A model generated the notes under the pieces. That model was not told where the DNA came from, ran no database searches, and saw only the letters and a program-made list of their open reading frames with translations. A DNA stretch of 15,663 nt from JBGTLW01 sp041743835 (GTDB lineage Bacteria > Planctomycetota > Phycisphaerae > Phycisphaerales > Phycisphaeraceae), in contig JBGTLW010000095.1 of the NCBI GenBank assembly GCA_041743835.1, positions 1-15,663 on the forward strand, written 5' to 3'. The position numbers and the translations under genes were made by a program. Shown here in pieces: positions 8,633-15,488 of this stretch. Position 1 is the stretch's first letter; the number at the start of each line of letters is the position of its first letter.

Positions 8633-8638
8633 CTCCTT
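8633..8638 (-). promoter_or_regulatory. Ribosome binding site with long spacer before the NHL gene
   Basis: AAGGAG on the minus strand lies twelve bases before the ATG at 8620, with a run of seven T in the spacer. The spacing is longer than usual and suggests moderate translation. No competing site is seen for the GTG at 8659. Confidence 0.55.
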
Positions 8639-8675
8639 AATCAGGCAAGTCGGTGCCACACGAGGCTAGCAACGC

Positions 8676-8697
8676 CGCGAGGGCGTTTACGCTCGCG
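8676..8697 (-). other. Intergenic GC hairpin between prepilin-like and NHL genes
   Basis: CGCGAG (8676-8681) pairs with CTCGCG (8692-8697), and CG (8684-8685) with CG (8690-8691), around a TTTA loop with a two-base bulge. It lies just past the stop of the prepilin-like gene and before the NHL ribosome site. No T-run follows on the minus strand, so it is not a classical terminator; mRNA processing or stability is more plausible. Confidence 0.4.
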
Positions 8698-8719
8698 CAC
8701 CTCGGATTGGTGCGGCCAT

Positions 8720-9631
8720 TCAGTAGATCTGCACCTGTGTCAGGCCTTGGGTCCAGGCCCAGAGCCGGGAGACACCCGGAGTCAATCCACCATAGGCGCG
8801 GCCCCACAACTGTTGCAGTTCGTCGTAGCCTGTTGCCGCCGCATGGCCATCCACGTACAGGCTGTTGGCGGTGCCGACGCTGTGGCGCGGATACAGCAGT
8901 TGGGTTGACGTCGGATTGCCGTTATGGGCGAACTCGCTGCGGGGCAACAGCTCCGCGTCGTTCGCACGGATCGAATCACTCACCACCATATAACTGGTAG
9001 GGTCGGGCAGACGCTCGGTCATTATCCACCGCCACTGCTCGTTCTGTGCGGGGTTGGTCGGCCAGGGGCGGTCTAGCGCGACAATCATCTGGCCACCATA
9101 CCCGTAGTTGTTGGGAATGATGGACGCGGGGTTGCGCATGCCGTAAGTCATCCCCGCGCCCCAGGCACCGTCGGCATTGACTGCGGGGGCGGGGGCTGAG
9201 GGACACAGAAGCACCGGGTTGTTCAACCGGGCGCTGCCAACCGCGGCACCCGGATTGTTCCCGGGGGTCGGTCCAGATTGAAGGTACGGCTCGGCCAGCA
9301 CCGCGGCCCAGACGTTGCCGATGCCCCCGTGCTTGTACACCAGCAGCATCGATTGCTTGTACTCCGTCGCATAACCATGCATGCCGATGCCGATCTGCCG
9401 CTGGTTGGCCAGGCACTGAATGGAGCGGGCCGCTTCGCGGGCCGACTTCAACGCCGGCAGGAGCAGGGCGATCAATAGCGCGATGATCGAGATAACCACG
9501 AGTAATTCGATGAGGGTGAAACCTTGTGAGAGGCGGACGGGGCGCGTGGACGGAGCCGAGGGATGACAATCCCTCGGCTTTGTCGTGTCACCCCTCGTTT
9601 TGATCGTGCTGTGGGGTCGTTGGTTGGTCAT
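8720..9631 (-). CDS. Prepilin-type N-terminal methylation protein with H-Xn-DG motif
   Basis: A 303-aa type IV pilin-like/type II pseudopilin-like protein of the kind abundant in Planctomycetes, Lentisphaerae and Kiritimatiellota. The prepilin peptidase motif is at residues 37-44 (G37, then FTLIELL), with E42 as the +5 Glu, followed by a hydrophobic helix (VVISIIALLIALLLPAL) and the common AREAAR. Near residue 258 a RHSVGTANSLYVDGHA segment carries the H-Xn-DG motif with ten rather than nine residues between H and DG. The leader before the cleavage site is long (37 residues) and its codons contain a perfect 11-bp hairpin. No other in-frame ATG, GTG or TTG lies before the motif, so the ATG at 9631 is used although its ribosome site is weak. 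Role unknown; such proteins often sit next to secreted degradative enzymes. It starts 31 bp after the PEP-CTERM gene. Confidence 0.85.
   Translation of the reverse strand: MTNQRPHSTIKTRGDTTKPRDCHPSAPSTRPVRLSQGFTLIELLVVISIIALLIALLLPALKSAREAARSIQCLANQRQIGIGMHGYATEYKQSMLLVYKHGGIGNVWAAVLAEPYLQSGPTPGNNPGAAVGSARLNNPVLLCPSAPAPAVNADGAWGAGMTYGMRNPASIIPNNYGYGGQMIVALDRPWPTNPAQNEQWRWIMTERLPDPTSYMVVSDSIRANDAELLPRSEFAHNGNPTSTQLLYPRHSVGTANSLYVDGHAAATGYDELQQLWGRAYGGLTPGVSRLWAWTQGLTQVQIY
9554..9579. other. Perfect 11-bp hairpin in the prepilin leader codons
   Basis: AGCCGAGGGAT (9554-9564) and ATCCCTCGGCT (9569-9579) are exact inverted copies around a four-base loop. It lies within codons for residues about 18-26 of the prepilin-like protein, 50 bases after the start codon, on the transcript that comes from the PEP-CTERM gene. 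No T-run follows on the minus strand. It could slow translation or transcription between the two genes. Confidence 0.6.
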
Positions 9632-9662
9632 CGTGGTCTCGACGATGGTGTTGATGCGAAAC

Positions 9663-10406
9663 CTACACGCGTCGGCCGCGCCCGAGCATCAGCAACCCAC
9701 CCGCCGCCAGCAACGCGATCGAGGCCGGCTCTGGGACGGGCGTGATTTCGAGGAAGGGCCTGCGAGCCGAATCACTGTTGTTTGCGGCACCTAAGCGATA
9801 ATTTTGGTTGTTGCCGGGGTCAGCATCGGCACTGACACGCAGGAACAGGAAATTGCCAGCCGCCCCATCGGGGCGATGGGTGTTGATGTACTGCGCTAGA
9901 GTCATGGCCCCTGTGCCAACGCCCCCCGAAGACGTGTGGTAGGCACCCTGTGTTGACGACGAAGTTATGAAGTTATCATGCAGCCCTGCGAGGCGAGCGG
10001 TGTTGGTGACATCGCCTCCAAACGCCCCTTGATAGAAGTCGGCTTCGATGGGAAACGCTGCCGCTGAACTCGAAAAGCCAACTCCGTAGAGGTCCAGGTT
10101 AAACCCCGAAAGGTTGCCGTTGTTTTGGACAAAGTTGATGTTGACCGTAGCAGTCGCCACGTCCTCTGTAACCGCCTGTAGGGAGAAGACGAAGATCGCC
10201 GCACGTTGGTTCGGATCGTTCGACGAGAGGTTTAATCTGCCGACGCGCAATTCAGTCAGGGTCCCGCCGTCGAGGGTGTTATTGACATCGATTCTGGCGT
10301 CCGCGGTATCACCGACGATCGTGATGGTTGACGCATGGGCAACGCCGCTCACGATCAGAGCGAGGGCGACGGCCGACAAAGGACTTGTGATCAGATTGCG
10401 AAACAT
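9663..10406 (-). CDS. PEP-CTERM sorted surface protein, DNRLRE-like
   Basis: A 247-aa exported protein ending in a PEP-CTERM sorting signal: VPEPASIALLAAGG, a hydrophobic helix, then GRGRRV. These proteins are processed by an exosortase and become linked to the outer surface or extracellular matrix; no exosortase is in this window. The N-terminus has a Sec signal peptide (MFRNLITSP, hydrophobic core, VAHA cleavage). The mature part starts TITIVGDTADARID and has N-rich beta-strand segments with VGRLNLSS, reminiscent of DNRLRE/CBM96-type carbohydrate-binding modules; that likeness is tentative. Start at 10406 has AGGAG eight bases upstream. A second in-frame ATG at 10457 with AGGAGG six bases upstream would add 17 residues. 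The gene follows the regulator closely and is probably co-transcribed with it. Confidence 0.82.
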   Translation of the reverse strand: MFRNLITSPLSAVALALIVSGVAHASTITIVGDTADARIDVNNTLDGGTLTELRVGRLNLSSNDPNQRAAIFVFSLQAVTEDVATATVNINFVQNNGNLSGFNLDLYGVGFSSSAAAFPIEADFYQGAFGGDVTNTARLAGLHDNFITSSSTQGAYHTSSGGVGTGAMTLAQYINTHRPDGAAGNFLFLRVSADADPGNNQNYRLGAANNSDSARRPFLEITPVPEPASIALLAAGGLLMLGRGRRV

Positions 10407-10463
10407 GCTTGCTTCTCCTGCGAAAAGGGGTGACGAAAAAGATGGGTTTCGATACATAGTGGG

Positions 10464-10469
10464 CCTCCT
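10464..10469 (-). promoter_or_regulatory. Second strong ribosome site upstream of the PEP-CTERM gene
   Basis: AGGAGG on the minus strand, six bases before an in-frame ATG at 10457, in the 18-bp gap after the regulator stop codon. A further AGGAG at 10415-10419 serves the ATG at 10406. Both starts open the same frame, so two protein N-termini are possible; only the shorter one gives a standard signal peptide. Confidence 0.6.
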
Positions 10470-10475
10470 GTGACG

Positions 10476-11669
10476 TTAGGGTGATTCGGTCAAGACCAGT
10501 AGCGGGGGGACGTTACGGACTTGGGGTTCGGGGCCGACGCGGCCGGACAATCGGTCTTCCAGCAGTGCCACCATCTGCTCGCCGATCCGTCCGTTGCACT
10601 TATCCACGGTGGCGGGTGGCTGATAGGGGTCAAATTGCCGCTCGGCTGCATCACGCCAGTAGTTGTCGTAACCGACGATGTCGATGTCCCGGCCGGGTTC
10701 GAGGTGGAGTTTGCGGCAGGCGGCGGCAACAGCAAACACCCCGCCGTCCGAAGGCCACATGATCGCGTCCGCACGGTGCGGACCCACCAGGTGCTCGGCC
10801 AGGTGCCCGAGTAGGCGGCGCACTTCGTCCTCGAAGCCATCGGCCCGCCAACTGGGGTTGTGGCCCGGTGCCAACTCCACCACCGTTCGATAGTCGCTGC
10901 CGCACGCCTGGTTCGCCTGCTCATAACCCGCCAGGCGCTGCTCGATCCAGTATTGCGTCTGCGGGTTGGGCTGGGGCATGGCAAAAAGAATGCGCCGCCG
11001 CTGACGTTGCCAGAGGTGTGTGTAGAGGGTTTTACTGCCGACCGCGTGATCGGTGACGACGCGATCCAAGAGCTTCCATCGCGGGTGGCCGCCGTACACG
11101 ACGAACGGGCAGGGCAGATCGGCAGCAAGGTCCGTCATCCGATCCAATGCCTCGTGATGTGTGGCCAAGTCCGCCACGATAAGGCCCGCCGGGGGGGCCG
11201 CTCGAAACTGCGCGAACAGGCTTTCGTTGACCTGCTGCGGGGGCAGGATCATCGTGCTACGGCCAAAGCCTCGCAGGGCTCGCAATACCCCCTGCCCCAT
11301 GACCTCGGCCCACCCGGACTGCGTGTGCATCAATTTGCCATCATGCCGGCTCACATCGGGCATGAGTACTGCGATGGTACTTTGCACGGCGTTGCGAGCG
11401 AAGGACTCGTCGGGCTTGACCACCCGATGGCCCTTGGCGTGCGTGCGGAACAGCCCCTCGGCGTCCAGCGTCGCCATCGCCCGGCGCACCGTGTCCCGGT
11501 GAACTCGCAACTCCCGGGCCAGCATCCGCTCACTGGGCACCCGCTCGCCTGGCTTCACCGCGCCGCTGCGCAGCAGCGACCACACATGACGCTGGACCGC
11601 CACCTGCGGCGATACCCCGCCTTGCGACGGTGCCTCGGGCATGCTTCTGGTTTGCGTTGCGCTGTGCAT
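10476..11669 (-). CDS. GntR-HTH / LacI-type sensor transcriptional regulator
   Basis: A 397-aa chimeric regulator of the AraR type: GntR-family winged helix-turn-helix at the N-terminus and a LacI/GalR-like sugar-binding domain behind it. Residues about 24-92 hold the winged helix (KPGERVPSERMLARELRVHR, then DTVRRAMATLDAEGLF and a wing ending HRVV). From about residue 96 the periplasmic-binding-like fold is visible: STIAVLMPDVS, GWAEVMGQGVLRAL, AGLIVADL, LDRVVTDHAVGSKTLYTHL, ADAIMWPSDGGVFA and DIDIVGYDN. The likely inducer is a sugar from the pathway. It is divergent from the TIM-barrel/sulfatase genes and first in the minus-strand cluster, so it probably controls both arms and itself. The ATG at 11669 has no clear ribosome site; ATG 11642 is an alternative nine residues shorter. 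Confidence 0.9.
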   Translation of the reverse strand: MHSATQTRSMPEAPSQGGVSPQVAVQRHVWSLLRSGAVKPGERVPSERMLARELRVHRDTVRRAMATLDAEGLFRTHAKGHRVVKPDESFARNAVQSTIAVLMPDVSRHDGKLMHTQSGWAEVMGQGVLRALRGFGRSTMILPPQQVNESLFAQFRAAPPAGLIVADLATHHEALDRMTDLAADLPCPFVVYGGHPRWKLLDRVVTDHAVGSKTLYTHLWQRQRRRILFAMPQPNPQTQYWIEQRLAGYEQANQACGSDYRTVVELAPGHNPSWRADGFEDEVRRLLGHLAEHLVGPHRADAIMWPSDGGVFAVAAACRKLHLEPGRDIDIVGYDNYWRDAAERQFDPYQPPATVDKCNGRIGEQMVALLEDRLSGRVGPEPQVRNVPPLLVLTESP

Positions 11670-11698
11670 GACTGGTCACAGGTCAGCGGATACGAATA

Positions 11699-11712
11699 GT
11701 GCACATGTACAC
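11699..11712. promoter_or_regulatory. Candidate operator near the regulator gene
   Basis: GTGCACATGTACAC is a 14-bp palindrome with 6 of 7 base pairs symmetric, 29 bp upstream of the regulator start codon. It contains ATGTAC, the same hexamer repeated in front of the divergent gene. The likely ligand is the adjacent GntR/LacI-type regulator (autoregulation); this is inferred from position and shared sequence. Confidence 0.45.
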
Positions 11713-11751
11713 GGCTGGATGCTACGTGCCAAAATTCTCTGATATGCCATA

Positions 11752-11780
11752 AGCGTACCACTGCATTATCGGCATGTCAA
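11752..11780 (-). promoter_or_regulatory. Weak promoter candidate for the regulator operon
   Basis: On the minus strand a perfect TTGACA (11780-11775) is followed after 17 bases by TACGCT (11757-11752), which matches only the ends of the -10 consensus. The -10 position overlaps one of the GTAC cores (11755-11758), as expected for an operator overlapping a promoter. Planctomycete promoters often deviate from consensus, so this is only a candidate. Confidence 0.3.
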
Positions 11781-11921
11781 TAGAATGGCGATCTGATTCT
11801 TAAAAAGAGTAATAAAGACTGTTATATATTTTATGTGAGGCTGTACGCAATCAATGATCGCGCATCGTGGTCTGCTGTAGTCACGCACCATTTCAAGCCA
11901 GAAACGTGCCAACTTTCGTTA

Positions 11922-11949
11922 ATGTACCATTTATGTACCATATCGTACA
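11922..11949. promoter_or_regulatory. Candidate operator cluster before the TIM-barrel gene
   Basis: ATGTACCAT occurs twice, at 11922-11930 and 11933-11941, eleven bases apart, so on the same face of the helix. The second copy overlaps a 16-bp near-palindrome TGTACCATATCGTACA (11934-11949, 14 of 16 bases symmetric). The array ends 28 bp before the start codon at 11978. Characterised AraR operators in Bacillus are also GTAC-centred palindromes, and the divergent gene encodes a protein of that architecture, so it is the probable binding partner (inference). Confidence 0.55.
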
Positions 11950-11977
11950 GGAATCACCACAAAAATCGAATTGAACC

Positions 11978-14128
11978 ATGAGCTCGACCCCACCATTCAA
12001 GCGAAACGATGATCTTCAACTCTCCGGCCTGCACATCGCGGTGCTGGAAAGTGATGGCGTGTACGGTGGGCTGGGGCAGGTCAGTGATGCCGATATCGCA
12101 TTACGCAGCTCGGCCCGGCCGATCTTGCCCTTGGTCGAGACGCCTGACGGGCGGCAGGTGGCGAGCCTTTACATCGTGGACCGCGCGATGGCTGACGACG
12201 GCACACTGCTCATCACCTGTCATCCAGCCTGGACCGACAGCCCGCGCATGGAGTGGATGCTCCACGCCGTGCGTAACCGCCGGGTCATCGGCAACTGGGC
12301 CGCCACGCCCACCGTGGACCGTGACAGCACGTTCCAGATCCAACTGGCTCCGCGTGAGCACCAGATCAACGGCCAATCCTGGCGGGGTTTTGCTTATCGT
12401 TACCGGCACGTCAGCCCCGTGCGGCCGATCTACCAGGTGCTTGACCGTGCGACATGGGAGATAGGCGGGACGGCTGCGGGCAACACCGTGATGATGCGAA
12501 GCGGCAAGGTGCCTCCGCGATGGACCTGTGCCGACAACACCGAGCACTACAGCACCGAGTGGTACCTGCCCACAGCCAAGAACCCAAACGTATTTCAGTT
12601 CCACCCCCTGCAAACACAGTTGCAGGGCTTCACGTTCACCACGCACCCCGCAGGCACGCTGGTGACGCGGTCGCTGGAACTGGCGCATATCCGCACTTTG
12701 CTTGAGAAACCGCGGGGCGATGCGGTCATCAGTCACTGGCACGAACTGTGCGGCGACTTGTCCACCGATTTCACCACGCCTTGGATCGAAGTGCTGTGGC
12801 TGCCCGGCGATCAAAGCCCAACCGATCAGTGGAACCTTTACCACGACATCTATGAGTCCACCGCCGACGCGTTGCACCAGCGGGCGGGGCTGCGTCGCGA
12901 GAGAGTGCAAAGCTATTGCCGCATTGAGCAGTGGGTCGATGCCGACCTTGATGATTACCGTACGCGTGGCCTCCCCGCGCTGGCCGATGCGGGCATCCGC
13001 TGGTTGCGACTGGCTAACCATTTCGGGAACAACATGAACGTCTACGGCGTGCGCAATATGTGCTGCACCACGGACCTTCGTGTGCCCGACAGCGTCGGGG
13101 CTGACAAGTTGCAGGCGCTGTGCGAGGCTGCGCACTGCCAAGGAATCCAGGTCGAGATGTGGGGCAACACGGCCGTATCTACCTTGGCGTGGATGTTGCA
13201 TCGGCCTGGCGGACGGGAGAAGGTTCCTGCGGCGTCGAACCCATTGAGTTCGACCATGATCGCCTTGCAGAATGCGGATGACCCGTTTGTGCTCAATCCC
13301 TCTGGCGCTATCGAGGCCGATCACTACACGCCCGTGTTCGCCGTTATGAATCTGCGGGATGAGTCGGTCCGCCGGCACTGGATGGCCCAGTGGTCGGAGG
13401 CACGCACGCAGATCGGTCTTGATGGCATCTTCCTAGACTCCTCCTTCAACCTCTCCAGCGATAAGTTTCATTGGAAAGCGATCCCCGACGCAGCACGGAC
13501 ACGCGTGGCCACAGACCACGGCGACAGCCACCGCTCCGTCCGCGGGGCTATGGAGCCCGCGGCTCAGATACAGTCCATGTACCACGCCCACCTGAGCCTG
13601 ATGGCACAGATGCAGCGGTTGGGCTACCGCTACTGCGGCGAAGACATCGGGGTGTTCGGCGTACACGCCAGCGGTCCAGCGGCCGTCCATCGCCTCGATA
13701 ACCTTCCGATCTGGCAGGATTGCTTTGCCCGCTTTGATCCCCAGGCCATCGCCCAAGCCGGCGCTGACCCGGACGAGGTCTATTTCCGTGGCCTGGCGTT
13801 CCGCATGGTGTGGATGCTTGATTGGCACCCGCAAACTGGGCGATTCTCCTTCAGCGAAAACGCGGAAGACCACGCCGAGCCCACCGCGTGGCACCTGCAA
13901 TTGTTGCGCGTGTTCGATGAAGCCGAGCCCATGATGCGACACCGACACATCGAGCAGGACTTGCGTGCCGTCACCTACAAAGATGGCGACACGGTAGTAG
14001 CATGGGTCTTTGAGAACGACGGCTGGACGCTCCCCGCAGGTTGGCATGTTCGCGATCTGACCGCCGGCGTAGAACTCTCGCCCGGCGGTCGTACGGAGCG
14101 ACACCACGTGTACGTGGCGACAACATGA
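11978..14128 (+). CDS. Cytoplasmic TIM-barrel protein, alpha-galactosidase-superfamily-like
   Basis: A 716-aa protein, first gene of the plus-strand arm. The start has no hydrophobic segment (MSSTPPFKRNDD), so it is probably cytoplasmic. Residues about 15-290 look like a beta-sandwich rich in aromatic residues. Residues about 310-620 look like a (beta/alpha)8 barrel: GIRWLRLANHFG, KLQALCEAAHCQGIQVEMWG, GLDGIFLDSSFN (D487) and YRYCGEDIGVFG (E555, D556). The rest is a small beta-domain. Sandwich, barrel, beta-domain order and an Asp at the end of a mid-barrel strand recall GH36/GH27/GH31-type retaining enzymes, but none of their exact signature motifs is seen, so the catalytic assignment is tentative. 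The next gene, a sulfatase, begins 44 bp later, suggesting joint action on a sulfated saccharide. The ribosome site is not obvious. Confidence 0.6.
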   Translation: MSSTPPFKRNDDLQLSGLHIAVLESDGVYGGLGQVSDADIALRSSARPILPLVETPDGRQVASLYIVDRAMADDGTLLITCHPAWTDSPRMEWMLHAVRNRRVIGNWAATPTVDRDSTFQIQLAPREHQINGQSWRGFAYRYRHVSPVRPIYQVLDRATWEIGGTAAGNTVMMRSGKVPPRWTCADNTEHYSTEWYLPTAKNPNVFQFHPLQTQLQGFTFTTHPAGTLVTRSLELAHIRTLLEKPRGDAVISHWHELCGDLSTDFTTPWIEVLWLPGDQSPTDQWNLYHDIYESTADALHQRAGLRRERVQSYCRIEQWVDADLDDYRTRGLPALADAGIRWLRLANHFGNNMNVYGVRNMCCTTDLRVPDSVGADKLQALCEAAHCQGIQVEMWGNTAVSTLAWMLHRPGGREKVPAASNPLSSTMIALQNADDPFVLNPSGAIEADHYTPVFAVMNLRDESVRRHWMAQWSEARTQIGLDGIFLDSSFNLSSDKFHWKAIPDAARTRVATDHGDSHRSVRGAMEPAAQIQSMYHAHLSLMAQMQRLGYRYCGEDIGVFGVHASGPAAVHRLDNLPIWQDCFARFDPQAIAQAGADPDEVYFRGLAFRMVWMLDWHPQTGRFSFSENAEDHAEPTAWHLQLLRVFDEAEPMMRHRHIEQDLRAVTYKDGDTVVAWVFENDGWTLPAGWHVRDLTAGVELSPGGRTERHHVYVATT
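14104..14117. promoter_or_regulatory. GTAC-containing palindrome ahead of the sulfatase
   Basis: CCACGT (14104-14109) and ACGTGG (14112-14117) are inverted copies with a two-base spacer, in the last codons of the TIM-barrel gene and about 55 bp upstream of the sulfatase start. The centre contains GTAC (14110-14113) as in the divergent promoter sites. It may be an internal operator or chance; it also encodes ordinary C-terminal residues. Confidence 0.25.
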
Positions 14129-14172
14129 ACTATACGCCGCGACCGACCGCCGCGTAACGGAGAATCTCCCCC

Positions 14173-15462
14173 ATGTCAGATCGCCCCAACGTGCTGATGA
14201 TCACCTGCCACGACCTCGGTCGGCAGCTTGCGTGCTACAACCGTCCGACGCACAGCCCGACGATCGATCGGCTGGCTGCGGAGGGTGTCGCGTTCGACAA
14301 CTATTTCGTGTGCGCACCGCAATGCTCGCCCAGTCGCGCCTCGCTGACCACCGGCCGCTGGCCGCACCGAACGGGTGTGCTCGGCCTCGTCGGCGCGTGG
14401 GGCTGGCAGATGCGCGATGATGTGCCCACGCTCGCTAAAGTGCTCGGTTCCGCCGGCTACGACACCTGGCTGTGGGGGTTTCAACACGAGCACCCCGACC
14501 CCGCTGCACTCGGTTACCAACACGACCCGATCCAGTACGAACGGGGCCAGGTGCATCGCATCGTGGCGGATCACGTCGGGCCGCAGTGCGCCGATTGGCT
14601 GGCGGGCAAGCCCGAGGGGCCGTGGTTCGCGTCCGTCGGCTTCTACGAAACACACCTGGGTTGGCCCCGGCGGGTCGCTTCTGCCCATGAGGTCGCCCAT
14701 AAACCCGTGCCGGCGTACCTGCCCGATTCCCCGTCACTGCGGCAGGACATGGCCAACTTCGACCAATCGCTGCACCAGGCTGATCGCAACGTGCAGCGGA
14801 TCCTCGACGCGCTCGATCGCAGCGGGCAGGCGGACAACACGCTGATCATTTTCACAACGGATCACGGCCTGCCCCTGCCACGAGCCAAGTGCGACCTGCG
14901 CGATGCGGGCCTTATAGCGGCGCTGCTGATGCGCTGGCCTTCAAAGCTCGCAGCCAATCGGCGGTGCGGCGAGCTGCTCAGCGGTGTTGACCTGATGCCG
15001 ACTGTGCTCGAGCTCGTCGGCGTCGATGCGCCAGACGGGATGGATGGTGCGAGCTTCGCGGGGCTGCTGGTCGGCGGTGACTATCAACCCCGGCCTGCGA
15101 TCTTTGCCGAGCAGACCTGGCACGACATGTATCGCCCGCTGCGCTCGATCCGCACCCATCGTCACAAGGTCATTGAGCGCTTCAACGACTTCCCCGACAA
15201 CGTCTTGCCCAAAGACTTCTACCAGACCTGTGGCTCTGCGGGGGAGATCGCCCGACAACTCGACACGACCACGCCGGCGCGCCTGGAGTTCTACGACCTG
15301 GCGACCGATCCGCTGGAGCTCCGGCCGCACGTCGCCGAGGCAGCGGATAAGCTGCCCGAGGCCGGTCGGCAACTCGCCGGCAAGCTGCACGCGTGGATGC
15401 AGCACAGCGGCGACCCGCTGCTTGACGGCCCGGTCGTCTGCCCGAATGGAACCGCGCCCTGA
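14173..15462 (+). CDS. Formylglycine sulfatase, sulfamidase (SGSH)-like
   Basis: A 429-aa type I sulfatase that would remove sulfate groups from a saccharide. The activation motif CSPSRASLTTGR lies at residues 51-62, with C51 to be oxidised to formylglycine and R55 in the conserved place. H13-D14 take the position of the usual Asp-Asp metal ligands, D230-H231 (FTTDHG) supply the later metal ligands, and K239 is a likely active-site lysine. The overall pattern around the motif and the short length resemble sulfamidase-like (SGSH, SulfAtlas S1_8-type) enzymes; substrate N- or O-sulfate is not determinable. There is no signal peptide (MSDRPNVLMI), unlike most planctomycete sulfatases, so it probably acts inside the cell. 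GGAG (14159-14162) lies ten bases before the ATG. A second sulfatase begins 26 bp after its stop. Confidence 0.9.
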   Translation: MSDRPNVLMITCHDLGRQLACYNRPTHSPTIDRLAAEGVAFDNYFVCAPQCSPSRASLTTGRWPHRTGVLGLVGAWGWQMRDDVPTLAKVLGSAGYDTWLWGFQHEHPDPAALGYQHDPIQYERGQVHRIVADHVGPQCADWLAGKPEGPWFASVGFYETHLGWPRRVASAHEVAHKPVPAYLPDSPSLRQDMANFDQSLHQADRNVQRILDALDRSGQADNTLIIFTTDHGLPLPRAKCDLRDAGLIAALLMRWPSKLAANRRCGELLSGVDLMPTVLELVGVDAPDGMDGASFAGLLVGGDYQPRPAIFAEQTWHDMYRPLRSIRTHRHKVIERFNDFPDNVLPKDFYQTCGSAGEIARQLDTTTPARLEFYDLATDPLELRPHVAEAADKLPEAGRQLAGKLHAWMQHSGDPLLDGPVVCPNGTAP

Positions 15463-15488
15463 CTCCCGAAGAGGCATCAACACCCGCC

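Larger units (their letters stand above)
11670..11977. promoter_or_regulatory. Divergent promoter region of the locus
   Basis: 308 bp without a gene between two divergent starts. It is clearly more AT-rich than the surrounding coding DNA, most so at about 11796-11835 (TTAAAAAGAGTAATAAAG and GTTATATATTTTATG). It contains six GTAC cores (11707, 11755, 11843, 11924, 11935, 11945), where about one would be expected by chance. Two palindromic candidates near the two gene starts are listed separately. No tRNA, small ORF or terminator is apparent. Confidence 0.75.

Noticed and set aside
12101..13378. 425-codon open frame on the minus strand opposite the TIM-barrel gene
   Set aside because: Low-complexity, Val/Arg/His-rich translation typical of the antisense frame of a GC-rich gene; the plus-strand frame has clear domain motifs over the same span.
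14158..14169. GGAGA/TCTCC inverted repeat over the sulfatase ribosome site
   Set aside because: The arms are one base apart and cannot form a normal hairpin.
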